From: Paenibacillus tyrphae
GTDB lineage: Bacteria > Bacillota > Bacilli > Paenibacillales > NBRC-103111
Reading direction: 5' to 3'
Assembly (NCBI RefSeq): GCF_024158745.1
Contig: NZ_JAMZAW010000004.1
Coordinates: 1-64,000, forward strand
DNA length: 64,000 bases
In this document: positions 6,903-15,172 of the stretch, in pieces
How the letters are laid out: every line of letters starts with the position of its first letter
Numbering within the stretch: position 1 is the first letter of the stretch
Notes under the pieces: model-generated
Told to the model about the DNA's origin: nothing
What the model saw: the letters and a program-made list of their open reading frames with translations, nothing else
The model's database searches: none
Program-made: the position numbers and the translations under genes

Positions 6903-6998
6903 AAAAACGATGAAATAACCAAGCGCATCTATCTTCATGTGACTGCGGAGCAGCGCAAGGCAATTCCGAATCGTTTTGAAAGGATCATGAGCTCATAA
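6873..6998 (+). pseudogene. C-terminal remnant of a tyrosine recombinase (integrase)
   Basis: The last 41 codons before a TAA read AAVIQERLGHKNDEITKRIY, LHVTAEQRKAI and so on. This is the conserved end of phage-type tyrosine recombinases: the LGH box with its His, and the catalytic Tyr in the I-Y-x-H-V context. Everything upstream, including the Arg-Lys-His part of the active site, is missing. It ends 78 bp before the right repeat, the usual place for an integrase gene relative to its attachment site. Confidence 0.7.
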
Positions 6999-7015
6999 GA
7001 TGATCAGTAGGTAAT

Positions 7016-7025
7016 TTGTGGGTAA
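7016..7025 (+). other. possible recombinase arm-type site, right end
   Basis: TTGTGGGTAA matches the two left-end copies at 1083-1103 on the same strand. The functional role is inferred. Confidence 0.35.
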
Positions 7026-7076
7026 ATCATTCTTAAACTCCCCGAAAGTCCTCTCCACACAAGCAACTTTCCTGAA

Positions 7077-7107
7077 TTCTCCAACTTGTAAACAAAATGT
7101 AACCGAG
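7077..7107 (+). repeat. right 31-bp direct repeat, putative attR
   Basis: Identical over 31 bases to 946-976. It lies between the recombinase remnant and the terminator of the chromosomal lipoprotein gene. Confidence 0.75.
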
Positions 7108-7137
7108 CAGCCAAAGAGGATACTAGTCAACAAAAAA

Positions 7138-7169
7138 ATCCCCGTATCTTGCGCAGCAAGACATAGGGA
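7138..7169 (-). terminator. intrinsic terminator for the regulator/kinase/lipoprotein operon
   Basis: GTATCTTGC pairs with GCAAGACATA-type sequence around an ATCCCC/AGGGA base. A run of seven T follows on the minus strand. Confidence 0.75.
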
Positions 7170-7173
7170 CGCT

Positions 7174-8301
7174 TCACTTAAACTCAATAATAAATAGGGA
7201 ATTGTTTTGGGAAAATGGGGCGGGACTCGGAGCGCTGACAACAGGACGGGACTCATACCATTTCCTGCCGTTCAGCAGCATCCTCCGGTTGTCCGGACTC
7301 CACTCGATTTGCTCGGGAACGATTCCCTTGTAGATTTCTTTTTCGTTCATGATATTGTTTCCTTGCAGCTTGGCCACGTACAGATTTTCGCGGCCTTTGG
7401 AGTAGGCGATATATTTGCGGTCGCGCGAGAGCTGAAACACGCCGCTCCGTTCCAGCAAAATCGTTGTCTTCGCATTCCGGCGGTCGAATAGCGTTAACGA
7501 GCCTTCCTCCCCGACAAAAACGATTTGATCGTCATTCACAAAATCGCCGTTTCCCTCGCTGCTTACGGGATGCTCATACTGGCTTACGAAGGCATCGCCT
7601 TGAAGTGAACCGAAAGCGATGTAGGGCTGACGAGCCGCTATTTTGAAAATTAATGCGCTTGCCCCGTCATCCGAAACCCGAACGGAGTAAAAATGATGGT
7701 TCTCCGTTTTCCCGGGGAACTTGAATTCCTTCGTCTCCTGACGTGTCACGTCATAAACGACAATGACAGCCTCCTGGTTCCCATTCTCTTGCACAAAGGA
7801 GACGTAACGCCCGTTATTCGACCACGACATCTGCCCCGTCACGACAACTCCCTCTTTGTTGGCCCACTCTCGCAGGACGGTTTGCTTTTGATCCGCCAAA
7901 TGAAGCAGCATTAGCTTCTCTTTGCCGCCGGTCTGAACGGAAAACGAAGCATACGCGCCGTCAGCAGATACTTTGATGCCGTGCACAAATCCATTGATGT
8001 CCGGCCAGGACTGCCGGGTCTTGAATTCGTAGTCCAACTGCTCGAAGCCTCGCTCCCGGCCCCTTTTACCAAAATAGCCAAGCACGTGCTCCTTGTCGGT
8101 CCAGCCGAACAGCTCGCCTTCCTCGTTCTCCGGCAGCTTATAAATTTTGTTCACTTCGAATGTCTCGCCTAAGCTCTGCAGCTCGCGGCCTTCTTCCGCG
8201 TCGGGAATAATAACGGTCTTCGATTTCAGCGCCCCCGTACAGCCGGTGACGATAACGGCCAGCAGAACATACGCCGCCGCCCACAGGAATATCCGTTTCA
8301 T
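7174..8301 (-). CDS. lipoprotein with beta-propeller-like repeats
   Basis: 375 residues. The lipobox is VTGC at about residues 18-21 after a hydrophobic leader, so it is predicted to be membrane-tethered outside the cell. The rest contains repeated TolB/WD40-like blades (IKVSADGAYASFSV, MSWSNNGRYVSFV, VRVSDDGASALIF, QLSRDRKYIAYSK, IEWSPDNRRMLL). The start overlaps the kinase stop by 4 nt (ATGA), so it is the third gene of a regulator-kinase-lipoprotein operon and may modulate the sensor. That role is inference. Confidence 0.8.
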   Translation of the reverse strand: MKRIFLWAAAYVLLAVIVTGCTGALKSKTVIIPDAEEGRELQSLGETFEVNKIYKLPENEEGELFGWTDKEHVLGYFGKRGRERGFEQLDYEFKTRQSWPDINGFVHGIKVSADGAYASFSVQTGGKEKLMLLHLADQKQTVLREWANKEGVVVTGQMSWSNNGRYVSFVQENGNQEAVIVVYDVTRQETKEFKFPGKTENHHFYSVRVSDDGASALIFKIAARQPYIAFGSLQGDAFVSQYEHPVSSEGNGDFVNDDQIVFVGEEGSLTLFDRRNAKTTILLERSGVFQLSRDRKYIAYSKGRENLYVAKLQGNNIMNEKEIYKGIVPEQIEWSPDNRRMLLNGRKWYESRPVVSAPSPAPFSQNNSLFIIEFK

Positions 8302-9770
8302 TCTGCAGTTCCTCTCTTCGGCTTCGTATAAGGAAGTTCAATCGCTACGCTCGTTTCCTGATCGGCGCTCCAGATCACGATGCTTCCCTGGTGGTCGTCG
8401 ATAATCGCTTTGCAGATGCTGAGTCCTAAGCCGCAGCTGCCCATCTCTTTGGACTTTCGCATATTGGCCCGGTAGAACGGCTCGAAAATTTTCGACAAAT
8501 CCTCCGGACGGATGTCCTCCCCTTGATTCGTAACCGTCATGTGCACGCGACCTGTGACAAGCTGCGCCTTCACCGAAATCGCCGTATGCGCGAAGCCGTA
8601 CTTAATCGCATTATCGATAATATTGATGAACAACTGCCTTAGTTTGGGTTCGCTTCCATCAACCCACAGCCCCTCCTCCACCTCGCAGCGAATCGTTTTC
8701 CGGTATCGTTCGGCTTTGAATTTCATGCCCTCGCAGACGTCTTGAAGCAGCCGCCCGGCCAACACAGGCTCGAACGCTTCCTGATCGGACGTTTCCTTGG
8801 AAAGCTCCAACAATTTGACTACCATGTCGTGGAGCCTCTTGCTTTCGTCGACGATATGGTTCATGCCTTTGTCGAAGAAGGCTTCGTCGGTTTGCCCGTT
8901 TTCCTTGATCATTTGGGCATAGCCCAGGATGGACGTGAGCGGCGTTTTTAATTCGTGCGTCACATTGTCGAAAAACTGCTTGCGATGGCGGTTCAACTCC
9001 TCCAAGCGGTCCCGGTCCTTCTGGATGCGTCCGATCTGGGCCTTGATCTTCTCGATCATCGTCCCGAAGTTATCCGCCAATTGGCCGATTTCGTCTTTCC
9101 TGCGAAATGAAAGGCGGATATCCAGATTGCCGTTCGTCACTTCCGTGGAAGCCTTGGTCAGCTTGACGATCGGGATTGTGATGTTGCGCGATAAAATATA
9201 CGAAAAGATAAACGCAGCAGCGAAGATAGCGATGGTAACGTACGAAATAACATCCAAAATATGCCTGCTCTGCTCATACAGCAAGGAGAAGTCTTTGGCG
9301 AAGCGCAAAATCCCTACTTTTTTCCCGTCGATGACGACCGGGTACGAGTAGTAAGCTTCGGCCGTGCTGTCCGTGTAATTGATCGTGTAAGAAGTTTTGC
9401 CGTTCAAGGCATGGTCCAGATCGTCGCCCGTCTTACTTGGCTCTTTCCAGTTGCCCGAAGCGTAGATCAGCTCCCCATTCACACCGTAAGCGCTAATCTC
9501 GCTGGAAGTGACCTGCCGAAGCTCTTCCACCACGTCTTTCGCCATTTGGCGGAAATAGATCTCGTCGTTGCCGAAATGATTGATCATAAAAGCCTGCTTC
9601 ACATAGACGCTGCTGTTCTTCTTGAGGCCGATCAAGTCCTGGGTCATGATCTTCTCGTTGCTGGTCTCGATAATCTGCACGATAAAGTGGTTGAGCAGCA
9701 AAAACGAGGCGGAAAAAATAACAAAGAGACCCAGCAAAAATTTTACTTTGATGGTCGGCGTCGGAATCAT
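8298..9770 (-). CDS. sensor histidine kinase
   Basis: 490 residues from the ATG at 9770 (AGGTGG 9 nt upstream), which leaves 4 nt after the regulator stop; an ATG at 9794 is possible but has no ribosome site. Two membrane segments flank an extracellular domain of about 140 residues. They are followed by HAMP, HisKA with the phospho-acceptor in THELKTPLTS, and HATPase_c with N (INIIDNAIKYG) and G boxes (GLGLSI). The stimulus is unknown. The partner is the OmpR-type regulator encoded upstream. Confidence 0.9.
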   Translation of the reverse strand: MIPTPTIKVKFLLGLFVIFSASFLLLNHFIVQIIETSNEKIMTQDLIGLKKNSSVYVKQAFMINHFGNDEIYFRQMAKDVVEELRQVTSSEISAYGVNGELIYASGNWKEPSKTGDDLDHALNGKTSYTINYTDSTAEAYYSYPVVIDGKKVGILRFAKDFSLLYEQSRHILDVISYVTIAIFAAAFIFSYILSRNITIPIVKLTKASTEVTNGNLDIRLSFRRKDEIGQLADNFGTMIEKIKAQIGRIQKDRDRLEELNRHRKQFFDNVTHELKTPLTSILGYAQMIKENGQTDEAFFDKGMNHIVDESKRLHDMVVKLLELSKETSDQEAFEPVLAGRLLQDVCEGMKFKAERYRKTIRCEVEEGLWVDGSEPKLRQLFINIIDNAIKYGFAHTAISVKAQLVTGRVHMTVTNQGEDIRPEDLSKIFEPFYRANMRKSKEMGSCGLGLSICKAIIDDHQGSIVIWSADQETSVAIELPYTKPKRGTAE

Positions 9771-9774
9771 GCCA

Positions 9775-10470
9775 TCAATCCACCTGTTTGTCAAATTTGT
9801 ACCCCACGCCGAACACGGTCACGATCACGTCGCCCGCCTCCAGCTTTTTGCGCAGCCGTTGGATATGAATATCGACCGTTCGCGTATCGCCGACATATTC
9901 GTAGCCCCAAACGAAGTCCAGCAGCTCCGTTCGGGTAAAAATTTTGCCCCGGTGCCGGTACAGCGTCATCAGAAGATCGAATTCCTTGGGCGTCAGCTCG
10001 ACGATCTCGTTATTTTTCCGGACCAGGCGCTCGCTTTCGATGATTTCAATATTTTTGAAACGGACCGGCTCGTCGGCCAGCTCCTCCGTAGGCTTGTGGG
10101 CCTGAGTCATTCTCCGAAGTATCGTCCGGATACGCGCGATCACTTCCCGGAGGTCGAACGGCTTGGTAATATAGTCGTCAGCGCCAAACTCCAGGCCGAC
10201 AATTTTGTCCGTAATGTCCGATTTGGCCGTCAGCATGATGATCGGAATGTTCCGGGTCTCCGTTACCTTTTTGCATATATCGAGCCCGCTGACGTCCGGG
10301 AGCATCCAATCGAGCAGCAGCAGATCCGGCTGGAATTGCTCGATGGCCTTGAGCCCGTCCGCTCCGGTATGGGCAATCGTCGTAAGAAAGCCTTCTTTAT
10401 TCAAGCCGTAGGCCAGTAAATCCGCGATAGCTTCTTCGTCTTCGATAATTAAAACTTTCACTTTGTCCAT
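9775..10470 (-). CDS. OmpR/PhoB-family response regulator
   Basis: 231 residues from the ATG at 10470. The receiver domain has the acidic pair (EDEEA), phosphorylated Asp in LLLDWMLPD, Thr in MLTAKS and Lys in ITKPFD. A winged-helix DNA-binding domain follows (LTPKEFDLLMTLYRH, RTVDIHIQRLRKKLE). It is first in the operon with its kinase. The promoter should lie in the 208-bp divergent region shared with the ECF sigma gene. Confidence 0.9.
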   Translation of the reverse strand: MDKVKVLIIEDEEAIADLLAYGLNKEGFLTTIAHTGADGLKAIEQFQPDLLLLDWMLPDVSGLDICKKVTETRNIPIIMLTAKSDITDKIVGLEFGADDYITKPFDLREVIARIRTILRRMTQAHKPTEELADEPVRFKNIEIIESERLVRKNNEIVELTPKEFDLLMTLYRHRGKIFTRTELLDFVWGYEYVGDTRTVDIHIQRLRKKLEAGDVIVTVFGVGYKFDKQVD

Positions 10471-10678
10471 CTTGTCCACTCCATTCCTACCGAACATGGT
10501 AGCATACCTCATGGCTTTCGATCTACTTCGCTGTTAAAAGCGCCGGCATTTGGCTGACAAACCTTGCGGGTTCTTTTACAATTTTGGATAGGACGGCTGT
10601 AACGAAAATGGGGCTTGCAGGCACTAATAAGAGAGAGAGAAAGCTTTTACGAAACCCAGCCGACAAGAAGGTGCATTA

Positions 10679-11167
10679 ATGTATGATCCGATAACGAAGA
10701 TCTATCTGCTTTATTACGACGATTTGTACCGTTTCCTGGTTACCCGGTACCCGAACCCCGACCATATTGACGACATTATACAAAATACGTTCCTCGAAGC
10801 GCTCCGGCATATGGACAGCTTCAATGGCAGTTCTTCGCTCAAAACGTGGTTGTTCGGCATCGCCAAGCGCCAGTTGTACCGGAGTTTGCGAAAAAACAAA
10901 CTTCAGCTTCCACTGGACGATTCTCCCGAATCGGAGCTCGCCGCCCATACGGATTTTAGCGACAAGGTGCTGGCTGAGCAAATCATGGAACGTTTGAACC
11001 GGCTCGATCCGCCCCATCGGGATATTATGCGGCTGCGGCTGCTCCATGGGCTATCTTTTAAGGAAATTGCGCAATTGACGGACCGGACCGAAACGTACTG
11101 CCGCGTTAACTTTTACCGGATGAAAGAAAAGCTGAGAAAGGAGTACGGCGAGGATGAACACATGTAG
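10679..11167 (+). CDS. ECF-type RNA polymerase sigma factor
   Basis: 162 residues with AAGGTG before the ATG. Region 2 (YYDDLYRFLVTRYPNPDHIDDIIQNTFLEAL) and region 4 (RLNRLDPPHRDIMRLRLLHGLSFKEIAQL) are clear, joined by a short linker typical of ECF factors. It overlaps the anti-sigma gene by 14 nt, so the two are co-translated. ECF factors usually transcribe their own operon; I could not find a confident bipartite promoter upstream. Confidence 0.9.
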   Translation: MYDPITKIYLLYYDDLYRFLVTRYPNPDHIDDIIQNTFLEALRHMDSFNGSSSLKTWLFGIAKRQLYRSLRKNKLQLPLDDSPESELAAHTDFSDKVLAEQIMERLNRLDPPHRDIMRLRLLHGLSFKEIAQLTDRTETYCRVNFYRMKEKLRKEYGEDEHM

Positions 11168-12434
11168 TATCGTGAAAGATTTAATGCCGCTCCATGTGGA
11201 GGGGCTAGCAAGTGAAGAGAGCGCCGCGCTCGTCGAACGGCATATCGCGGATTGTGAGGAGTGCCGCCGCTATTATGAGACGATGAAGCAGGATTACGAG
11301 AGCCACGAGCAGAGCCGTCCCGAGCCGGACAAGAAGCGGCAGATTGAGGAGCTGATCGCGCAGCTCGGCAAATATCAGCGCAGGATCAAGCTGGTCAGCG
11401 TACTGGTGGCCATGCTGATGACCTGCATTATCAGCGGTGCGGAAGTTCATTTTCTGTCGACAATTCCGTTCCTGATCCTCACACCGTTCGTGTGCCGCTT
11501 ATACTACTCCCGTTCGCTGCCGATTGTTGCGTCAACGATTCCGTTTGGCTTGCTCGGCGGGCTGTTAAGCGAACACAATTCGAGCTATATTCCATTCGAT
11601 ACCGTTATCGCTCTTGTCAATGCGGCGGTCGGCGTCGGGGCTGCGCTATTGGTAAAGCAGGGGCTCAGGCAGGCGAAAACAGCAGCCAAAACGGGATTAA
11701 TCGCGCTTGGAGCGGCGATCCTTTACTTCAGCTGTGCCGGTTATTTCTCCTTCTGGGGCAATCCGGTCGGATATACGAAGGCGCTGCTTCAAACGAACGA
11801 CTACGTCAACCGGACGTATGAACAAGGGACGCTCGACTTCAAGAAAGTGTTCTTCAACTTCAAAGACAAGCGGCATTACGGGAAGTTCGAGTTTGTGATG
11901 AACGGCGTGCGGCAGACGGCGAGCATCGGCTTCTACCGGGACGGAAGCGTGACCGACGAGTACAAATTTAAGCTGGACAACCAATTTGGAGAAGAACGCA
12001 GCGACGATTTGAAAACTGCGATTGCCGCTGCGGTCGATCCGATGCCTTCGCTCAACGTGCAAGCTTCTCCGCAAGCCAAGCTGGAGATTACGCAGGACGA
12101 ATTGGACGCCAACTTTTATTATTTGGCCCCCGACAAACTGGACAAAGCGGAGAAGCTGCGGGCCAGCGAGAGCGGGAAGCTGCGCTACGTGATCCTATTC
12201 GGCGCGTCCGATGCAAGATACGAAAAGCTGACGAAGGAAGCGTTTTTGACCAAAAGCGCAGCCGTTCTGCGAACGCTCAAAGAGCGGAAGCTGAATTATC
12301 ATAGCGCCGAGATTAAAGCGATGGACCCGAGCGGGAACATTCAAACCGTCGAGCTGACCAAGCTGACAACGGAGCAGGATTTGCCCGGCAGCTACCGGGC
12401 GTTCGATCCGGAGCGGTCAAAAGATCAGCCTTAG
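11154..12434 (+). CDS. membrane anti-sigma factor with zinc-finger (ZAS-like) domain
   Basis: 426 residues. The N-terminus has the zinc-binding anti-sigma pattern H-x3-C-x2-C (ERHIADCEECRRYY, His29/Cys33/Cys36). Several hydrophobic segments lie between about residues 80 and 210, followed by a soluble domain of about 200 residues that should face outside and may sense the signal. The coupling to the sigma gene upstream makes it the cognate inhibitor. The C-terminal domain was not recognised. Confidence 0.85.
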   Translation: MNTCSIVKDLMPLHVEGLASEESAALVERHIADCEECRRYYETMKQDYESHEQSRPEPDKKRQIEELIAQLGKYQRRIKLVSVLVAMLMTCIISGAEVHFLSTIPFLILTPFVCRLYYSRSLPIVASTIPFGLLGGLLSEHNSSYIPFDTVIALVNAAVGVGAALLVKQGLRQAKTAAKTGLIALGAAILYFSCAGYFSFWGNPVGYTKALLQTNDYVNRTYEQGTLDFKKVFFNFKDKRHYGKFEFVMNGVRQTASIGFYRDGSVTDEYKFKLDNQFGEERSDDLKTAIAAAVDPMPSLNVQASPQAKLEITQDELDANFYYLAPDKLDKAEKLRASESGKLRYVILFGASDARYEKLTKEAFLTKSAAVLRTLKERKLNYHSAEIKAMDPSGNIQTVELTKLTTEQDLPGSYRAFDPERSKDQP

Positions 12435-12485
12435 CCGGAGCAGACGCAGGTTAGTAAACAGGTCTCGATATGGAGGCTCTTAGGG

Positions 12486-12690
12486 TGTTAAGAAAATGGG
12501 CTTTTACAAAAATAGAGATACAAACGGAGGTGGGGTATCCACTGGAGAAGCGATAGCGGCCGCCTTTGTCTTCGGGAAATGTCCGCTACTTAGCGGCTTC
12601 AAATCAAATTTCCCGAGGACAACAGCGGTCGGAAGTGGATACCCCACCCCATCGTAACCTCTATTACCTCATTTGACCACTTTCTTAACA
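12486..12690 (+). repeat. MITE-like long-hairpin element, copy 1
   Basis: About 205 bp with imperfect terminal inverted repeats (TGTTAAGAAA at the left, TTTCTTAACA at the right). Further in, GGTGGGGTATCCACT pairs with AGTGGATACCCCACC, then GGCCGCC...TTCGGGAAAT pairs with ATTTCCCGAGGAC...GCGG, with an inner CCGCTACTTAGCGG stem-loop. The whole unit can fold into one long hairpin. Two other copies are at 31150-31355 and, inverted, 45051-45256. It lies between the convergent anti-sigma and phosphoesterase genes. It encodes no transposase. Confidence 0.8.
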
Positions 12691-12692
12691 GT

Positions 12693-12718
12693 AACACCGG
12701 CCCGATATGGCCGGTGTT
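12693..12718. terminator. intrinsic terminator hairpin beside repeat copy 1
   Basis: AACACCGGCC pairs with GGCCGGTGTT around CGATAT. A weaker hairpin with the same CGATATGG core lies on the other side of the repeat at about 12461-12478. Confidence 0.65.
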
Positions 12719-12743
12719 TCTTGTTGCTTCGCCTGTCTCCGCC

Positions 12744-13543
12744 CTATCTTGTAAAAATGCACACCTTGGCATCGACGTTCAAGACTTGCGTTCCGCCGGG
12801 CAGGCAAGCCAGCGGGTCGTCCCAATGAGAATGGCCGCAGAATACGAGCGCTTCCGGCCCGCTCTCCAGTACCGCGCGAATCTCGGGGCTGCCTGGGCAT
12901 CCCGTTCCGGCACATCCGGGCTTTGGTGAAGCAGCAGCGCATGAGGCTGCTTGTGGAGCAGCTTGCGCAACACTTGCAGGTAGTCCGCTTCCGTCATCCG
13001 GTTCGGCTTGTCCGGTCTGCCGATCACGCCTCCGAGACCGCCCCATGCCGCGCCGCCGAATTCGACGATTCCCGGCCGGTCGATCAGACAGATATTGCTT
13101 CGGCCGGAAAGCTGCCGCTTCTTGGCATCGTCCATCAGGTCGTGATTGCCAGCCACTCCGACGACCCAGCGAAACGTTTCGCCGAATTTAAACCATACGC
13201 CGGACGGGTCGCCGCTGCCCCCTCGCCGGAGGTCGCCATACAGATCGCCGCATAGCAGAACGCCGACCCGATCGGGAGCAATATCGGGGCGCTCGATGCC
13301 GATCAGCAGCGATAAATAGTCGGGAAGTCCTTCGCCGAGCATGACGTCTTTCCCGTCCGTGGTCCGCATCATCCCCTGCAAATCGGAGGTCACGATCAGC
13401 GCATCGACCGATGGCGGCAAAGCGCTCATCTGTCCCACGTACACAGGCAGCTGCGCTTCCGTGATACCGTCCGAACCGGTCGCGGTCCGATAGGCGAAAC
13501 ATTCCACAGGCTCCGCGCCGAGCGTTTCGATCCTCATGATCAC
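12744..13543 (-). pseudogene. calcineurin-like metallophosphoesterase with a frameshift
   Basis: A GTG at 13543 overlaps the upstream stop by 4 nt. Frame 1 carries TSDLQG, CGDLYGD, GNHD (motif III) and LLHQSPDVPERDAQ. The expected C-terminal motif GHSH (FCGHSHWDDPL, then VLNVDAKVCIF) is in another frame ending at 12744. Both frames match one protein if a base is added near 12890-12897, in the run GCCCAGGCAGCCCC. Frame 1 alone loses the last metal ligands. It is either a decayed gene or a sequencing slip in the C/G-rich run. Substrate unknown. Confidence 0.75.
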
Positions 13544-14196
13544 GATAACCTCTCCCGGTCCGTCGCCGTAATCCCTAAAGCTTCAAGCTCCAGAAGAGCT
13601 TCCTCTACGTTTCGTTCCGGATTCAGAGAACGGATCGCCTCTACGCTGATCGCGAGGGCCGCATACAAAGCTTTGACAGGCTCGACCGGAATCGGCATGT
13701 CGAAGTAGCCTTCCGCCCAGTCGGCATAGTCCTCCGGCGTTTCGAAGATCGTTCCGAGCAAAAAATCCGAGCCGTCGTCTGCGCCTTCCGGTATCCGTAC
13801 CTCCCCTATTCTCCACTGCGAATCACCGGTTTCGCGCCATATGCAGAAGGTTACGTCTTCTTTCTCCAGCGCTTCATCCTCAAGGAAAGCCAGCAAAGCT
13901 TCCGGCGCCCCGTCGTAGATTCCCGGCCATACCGCATACTCGTCTCGGGCGTGCGGGCTTAGCTCGGATTCGTGGTCGAACCCTTTCAAAATGACGCCCT
14001 CCGGCTCAAACAAAACGAACAAGTGGTCTCCGGCGCCGTTGTCGATTTTCGCAAGCGAGACGTTCGGCGCCCAATTTGGAATAAACGTATGATACCGGAG
14101 CCATTCTTCCGGGCATAAGATTACATTTAACGCCGCAAGAGTCAGCAAACGCCGCTTCAAATCATCCGGCGCCGGCAAAGCAGTCCGTGATGCCAT
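13540..14196 (-). CDS. conserved-looking hypothetical protein
   Basis: 218 residues from the ATG at 14196 (AAAGGGGATC upstream). It is acidic and soluble with no signal peptide. Notable segments are EEWLRYHTFIPNWAPNVSLA, GDHLFVLFEPEGVILKGFDH and ETPEDYADWAEGYFDMPIPV. I do not recognise the family. The stop overlaps the phosphoesterase start by 4 nt, so they form an operon and may work together. Confidence 0.6.
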   Translation of the reverse strand: MASRTALPAPDDLKRRLLTLAALNVILCPEEWLRYHTFIPNWAPNVSLAKIDNGAGDHLFVLFEPEGVILKGFDHESELSPHARDEYAVWPGIYDGAPEALLAFLEDEALEKEDVTFCIWRETGDSQWRIGEVRIPEGADDGSDFLLGTIFETPEDYADWAEGYFDMPIPVEPVKALYAALAISVEAIRSLNPERNVEEALLELEALGITATDRERLS

Positions 14197-14402
14197 CTCG
14201 ATCCCCTTTCTTCCTGCATAAGTTCGGTACGTGCAGGACATGTACCATTTTAACAAAAATGTTGCCGTAAACCCACACGCCGAATAGTTTGGATTAATGC
14301 CGCTTTATAAATTCTTCAGAATTCCTTTAGAAATTTCTGCACTCGTTCTGAAGATTTATTCGATAGGATGAAGAAAGCAGATGGAGAAGGGAGAGCACTG
14401 GC

Positions 14403-14969
14403 ATGAGTACGCTTCAGGAAAAGCTGCTGTTCTTGTATAAGTTCTCGCGCGCGCCTCAACAAATCGGCAGCGTGACGCCAAGCTCCGCGTTTTTGGCGAA
14501 AAAGATGGTCGAATCGGTGGCTTGGGAGAAAGTGAACGCTATCGCGGAGCTTGGCGCCGGTACTGGTGCGATTACGGAATATATTCAGAAGGCCAAAAAG
14601 GACAATACCCGCGTTCTTTTGTTCGAAAGAGATGCAGAGCTGCGTGGTCGGTTGCAGGAGAGATTCGCCGACTGCGCCTGTTACGACGATGCTCGGTGTT
14701 TGCAATCCGTTCTACGGACAGAAGGAATCAATTCGCTCGACTGCGTGATCAGCGGACTTCCGTATTTCAATTTCCCGCAAAGCTTGCGCGATCGTCTCCT
14801 CAGCGAAATTACAGCCTCCCTCAGACCGGGCGGACGGTTCGTCGCTTTTCAATATTCGCAGCAAATGCGCAAGCAGTTCGGGAGACAATTTGCCATTGAA
14901 GGGATACATTTCGTTCCGTTCAATGTCCCTCCGGCCTTCGTGTATGTTTGCCGTAAGGAGGAGGGCTGA
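14403..14969 (+). CDS. SAM-dependent methyltransferase, phospholipid N-methyltransferase-like
   Basis: 188 residues. The SAM-binding motif I is AIAELGAGTGAIT at about 46-58, followed by an acidic motif II (VLLFERD). The start (QEKLLFLYKFSRAPQQIGSVTPSSAFLAKKM) matches PmtA-like and KsgA-related enzymes that methylate phosphatidylethanolamine. The catalytic-loop equivalent is GLPYFNFP. A rRNA dimethylase role is less likely because the RNA-binding C-terminal domain is absent. It begins an operon with a small membrane protein and an AhcY-like protein, which suggests a SAM/SAH theme. Confidence 0.75.
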   Translation: MSTLQEKLLFLYKFSRAPQQIGSVTPSSAFLAKKMVESVAWEKVNAIAELGAGTGAITEYIQKAKKDNTRVLLFERDAELRGRLQERFADCACYDDARCLQSVLRTEGINSLDCVISGLPYFNFPQSLRDRLLSEITASLRPGGRFVAFQYSQQMRKQFGRQFAIEGIHFVPFNVPPAFVYVCRKEEG

Positions 14970-14971
14970 CG

Positions 14972-15172
14972 ATGGATATCGTGTCGCTTCTCTCCTGGCT
15001 CTCACGGATGACGACAGGCGAAACGATCCCGTTTCAAGACCTCGGCTATCTTATTTATGGCTATGCGCTGGGCTGGCTCGAATCTCCTTATCGGATGATC
15101 GTACTATTGCTCGTTTGCGTATTTCTAATCCTACCGTGGAAAGGAAGAGATGACCAACGATGCAAGCCATAG
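14972..15172 (+). CDS. small membrane protein in the methyltransferase operon
   Basis: 66 residues. GGAGGAGGGC precedes the ATG, 2 nt after the methyltransferase stop. A hydrophobic span (YRMIVLLLVCVFLILPW) covers about residues 40-57, after an amphipathic N-terminal half. The end overlaps the next start by 13 nt. It may anchor a partner at the membrane; unproven. Confidence 0.6.
   Translation: MDIVSLLSWLSRMTTGETIPFQDLGYLIYGYALGWLESPYRMIVLLLVCVFLILPWKGRDDQRCKP

Larger units (their letters stand above)
946..7107. mobile_element. decayed integrated element (prophage or ICE remnant) between 31-bp direct repeats
   Basis: The boundaries are the direct repeats at 946-976 and 7077-7107. Inside are the last 41 codons of a tyrosine recombinase next to the right repeat, short TTGTGGGNAA motifs near both ends, two operons with LexA-like operators, ribbon-helix-helix and XRE regulators, several tiny ORFs and two small secreted proteins. 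No replication, packaging or conjugation genes remain, so it can no longer move unaided. Outside, the genes are ordinary chromosomal ones. That this is a prophage or ICE rather than an integrated plasmid is inference. Confidence 0.7.
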
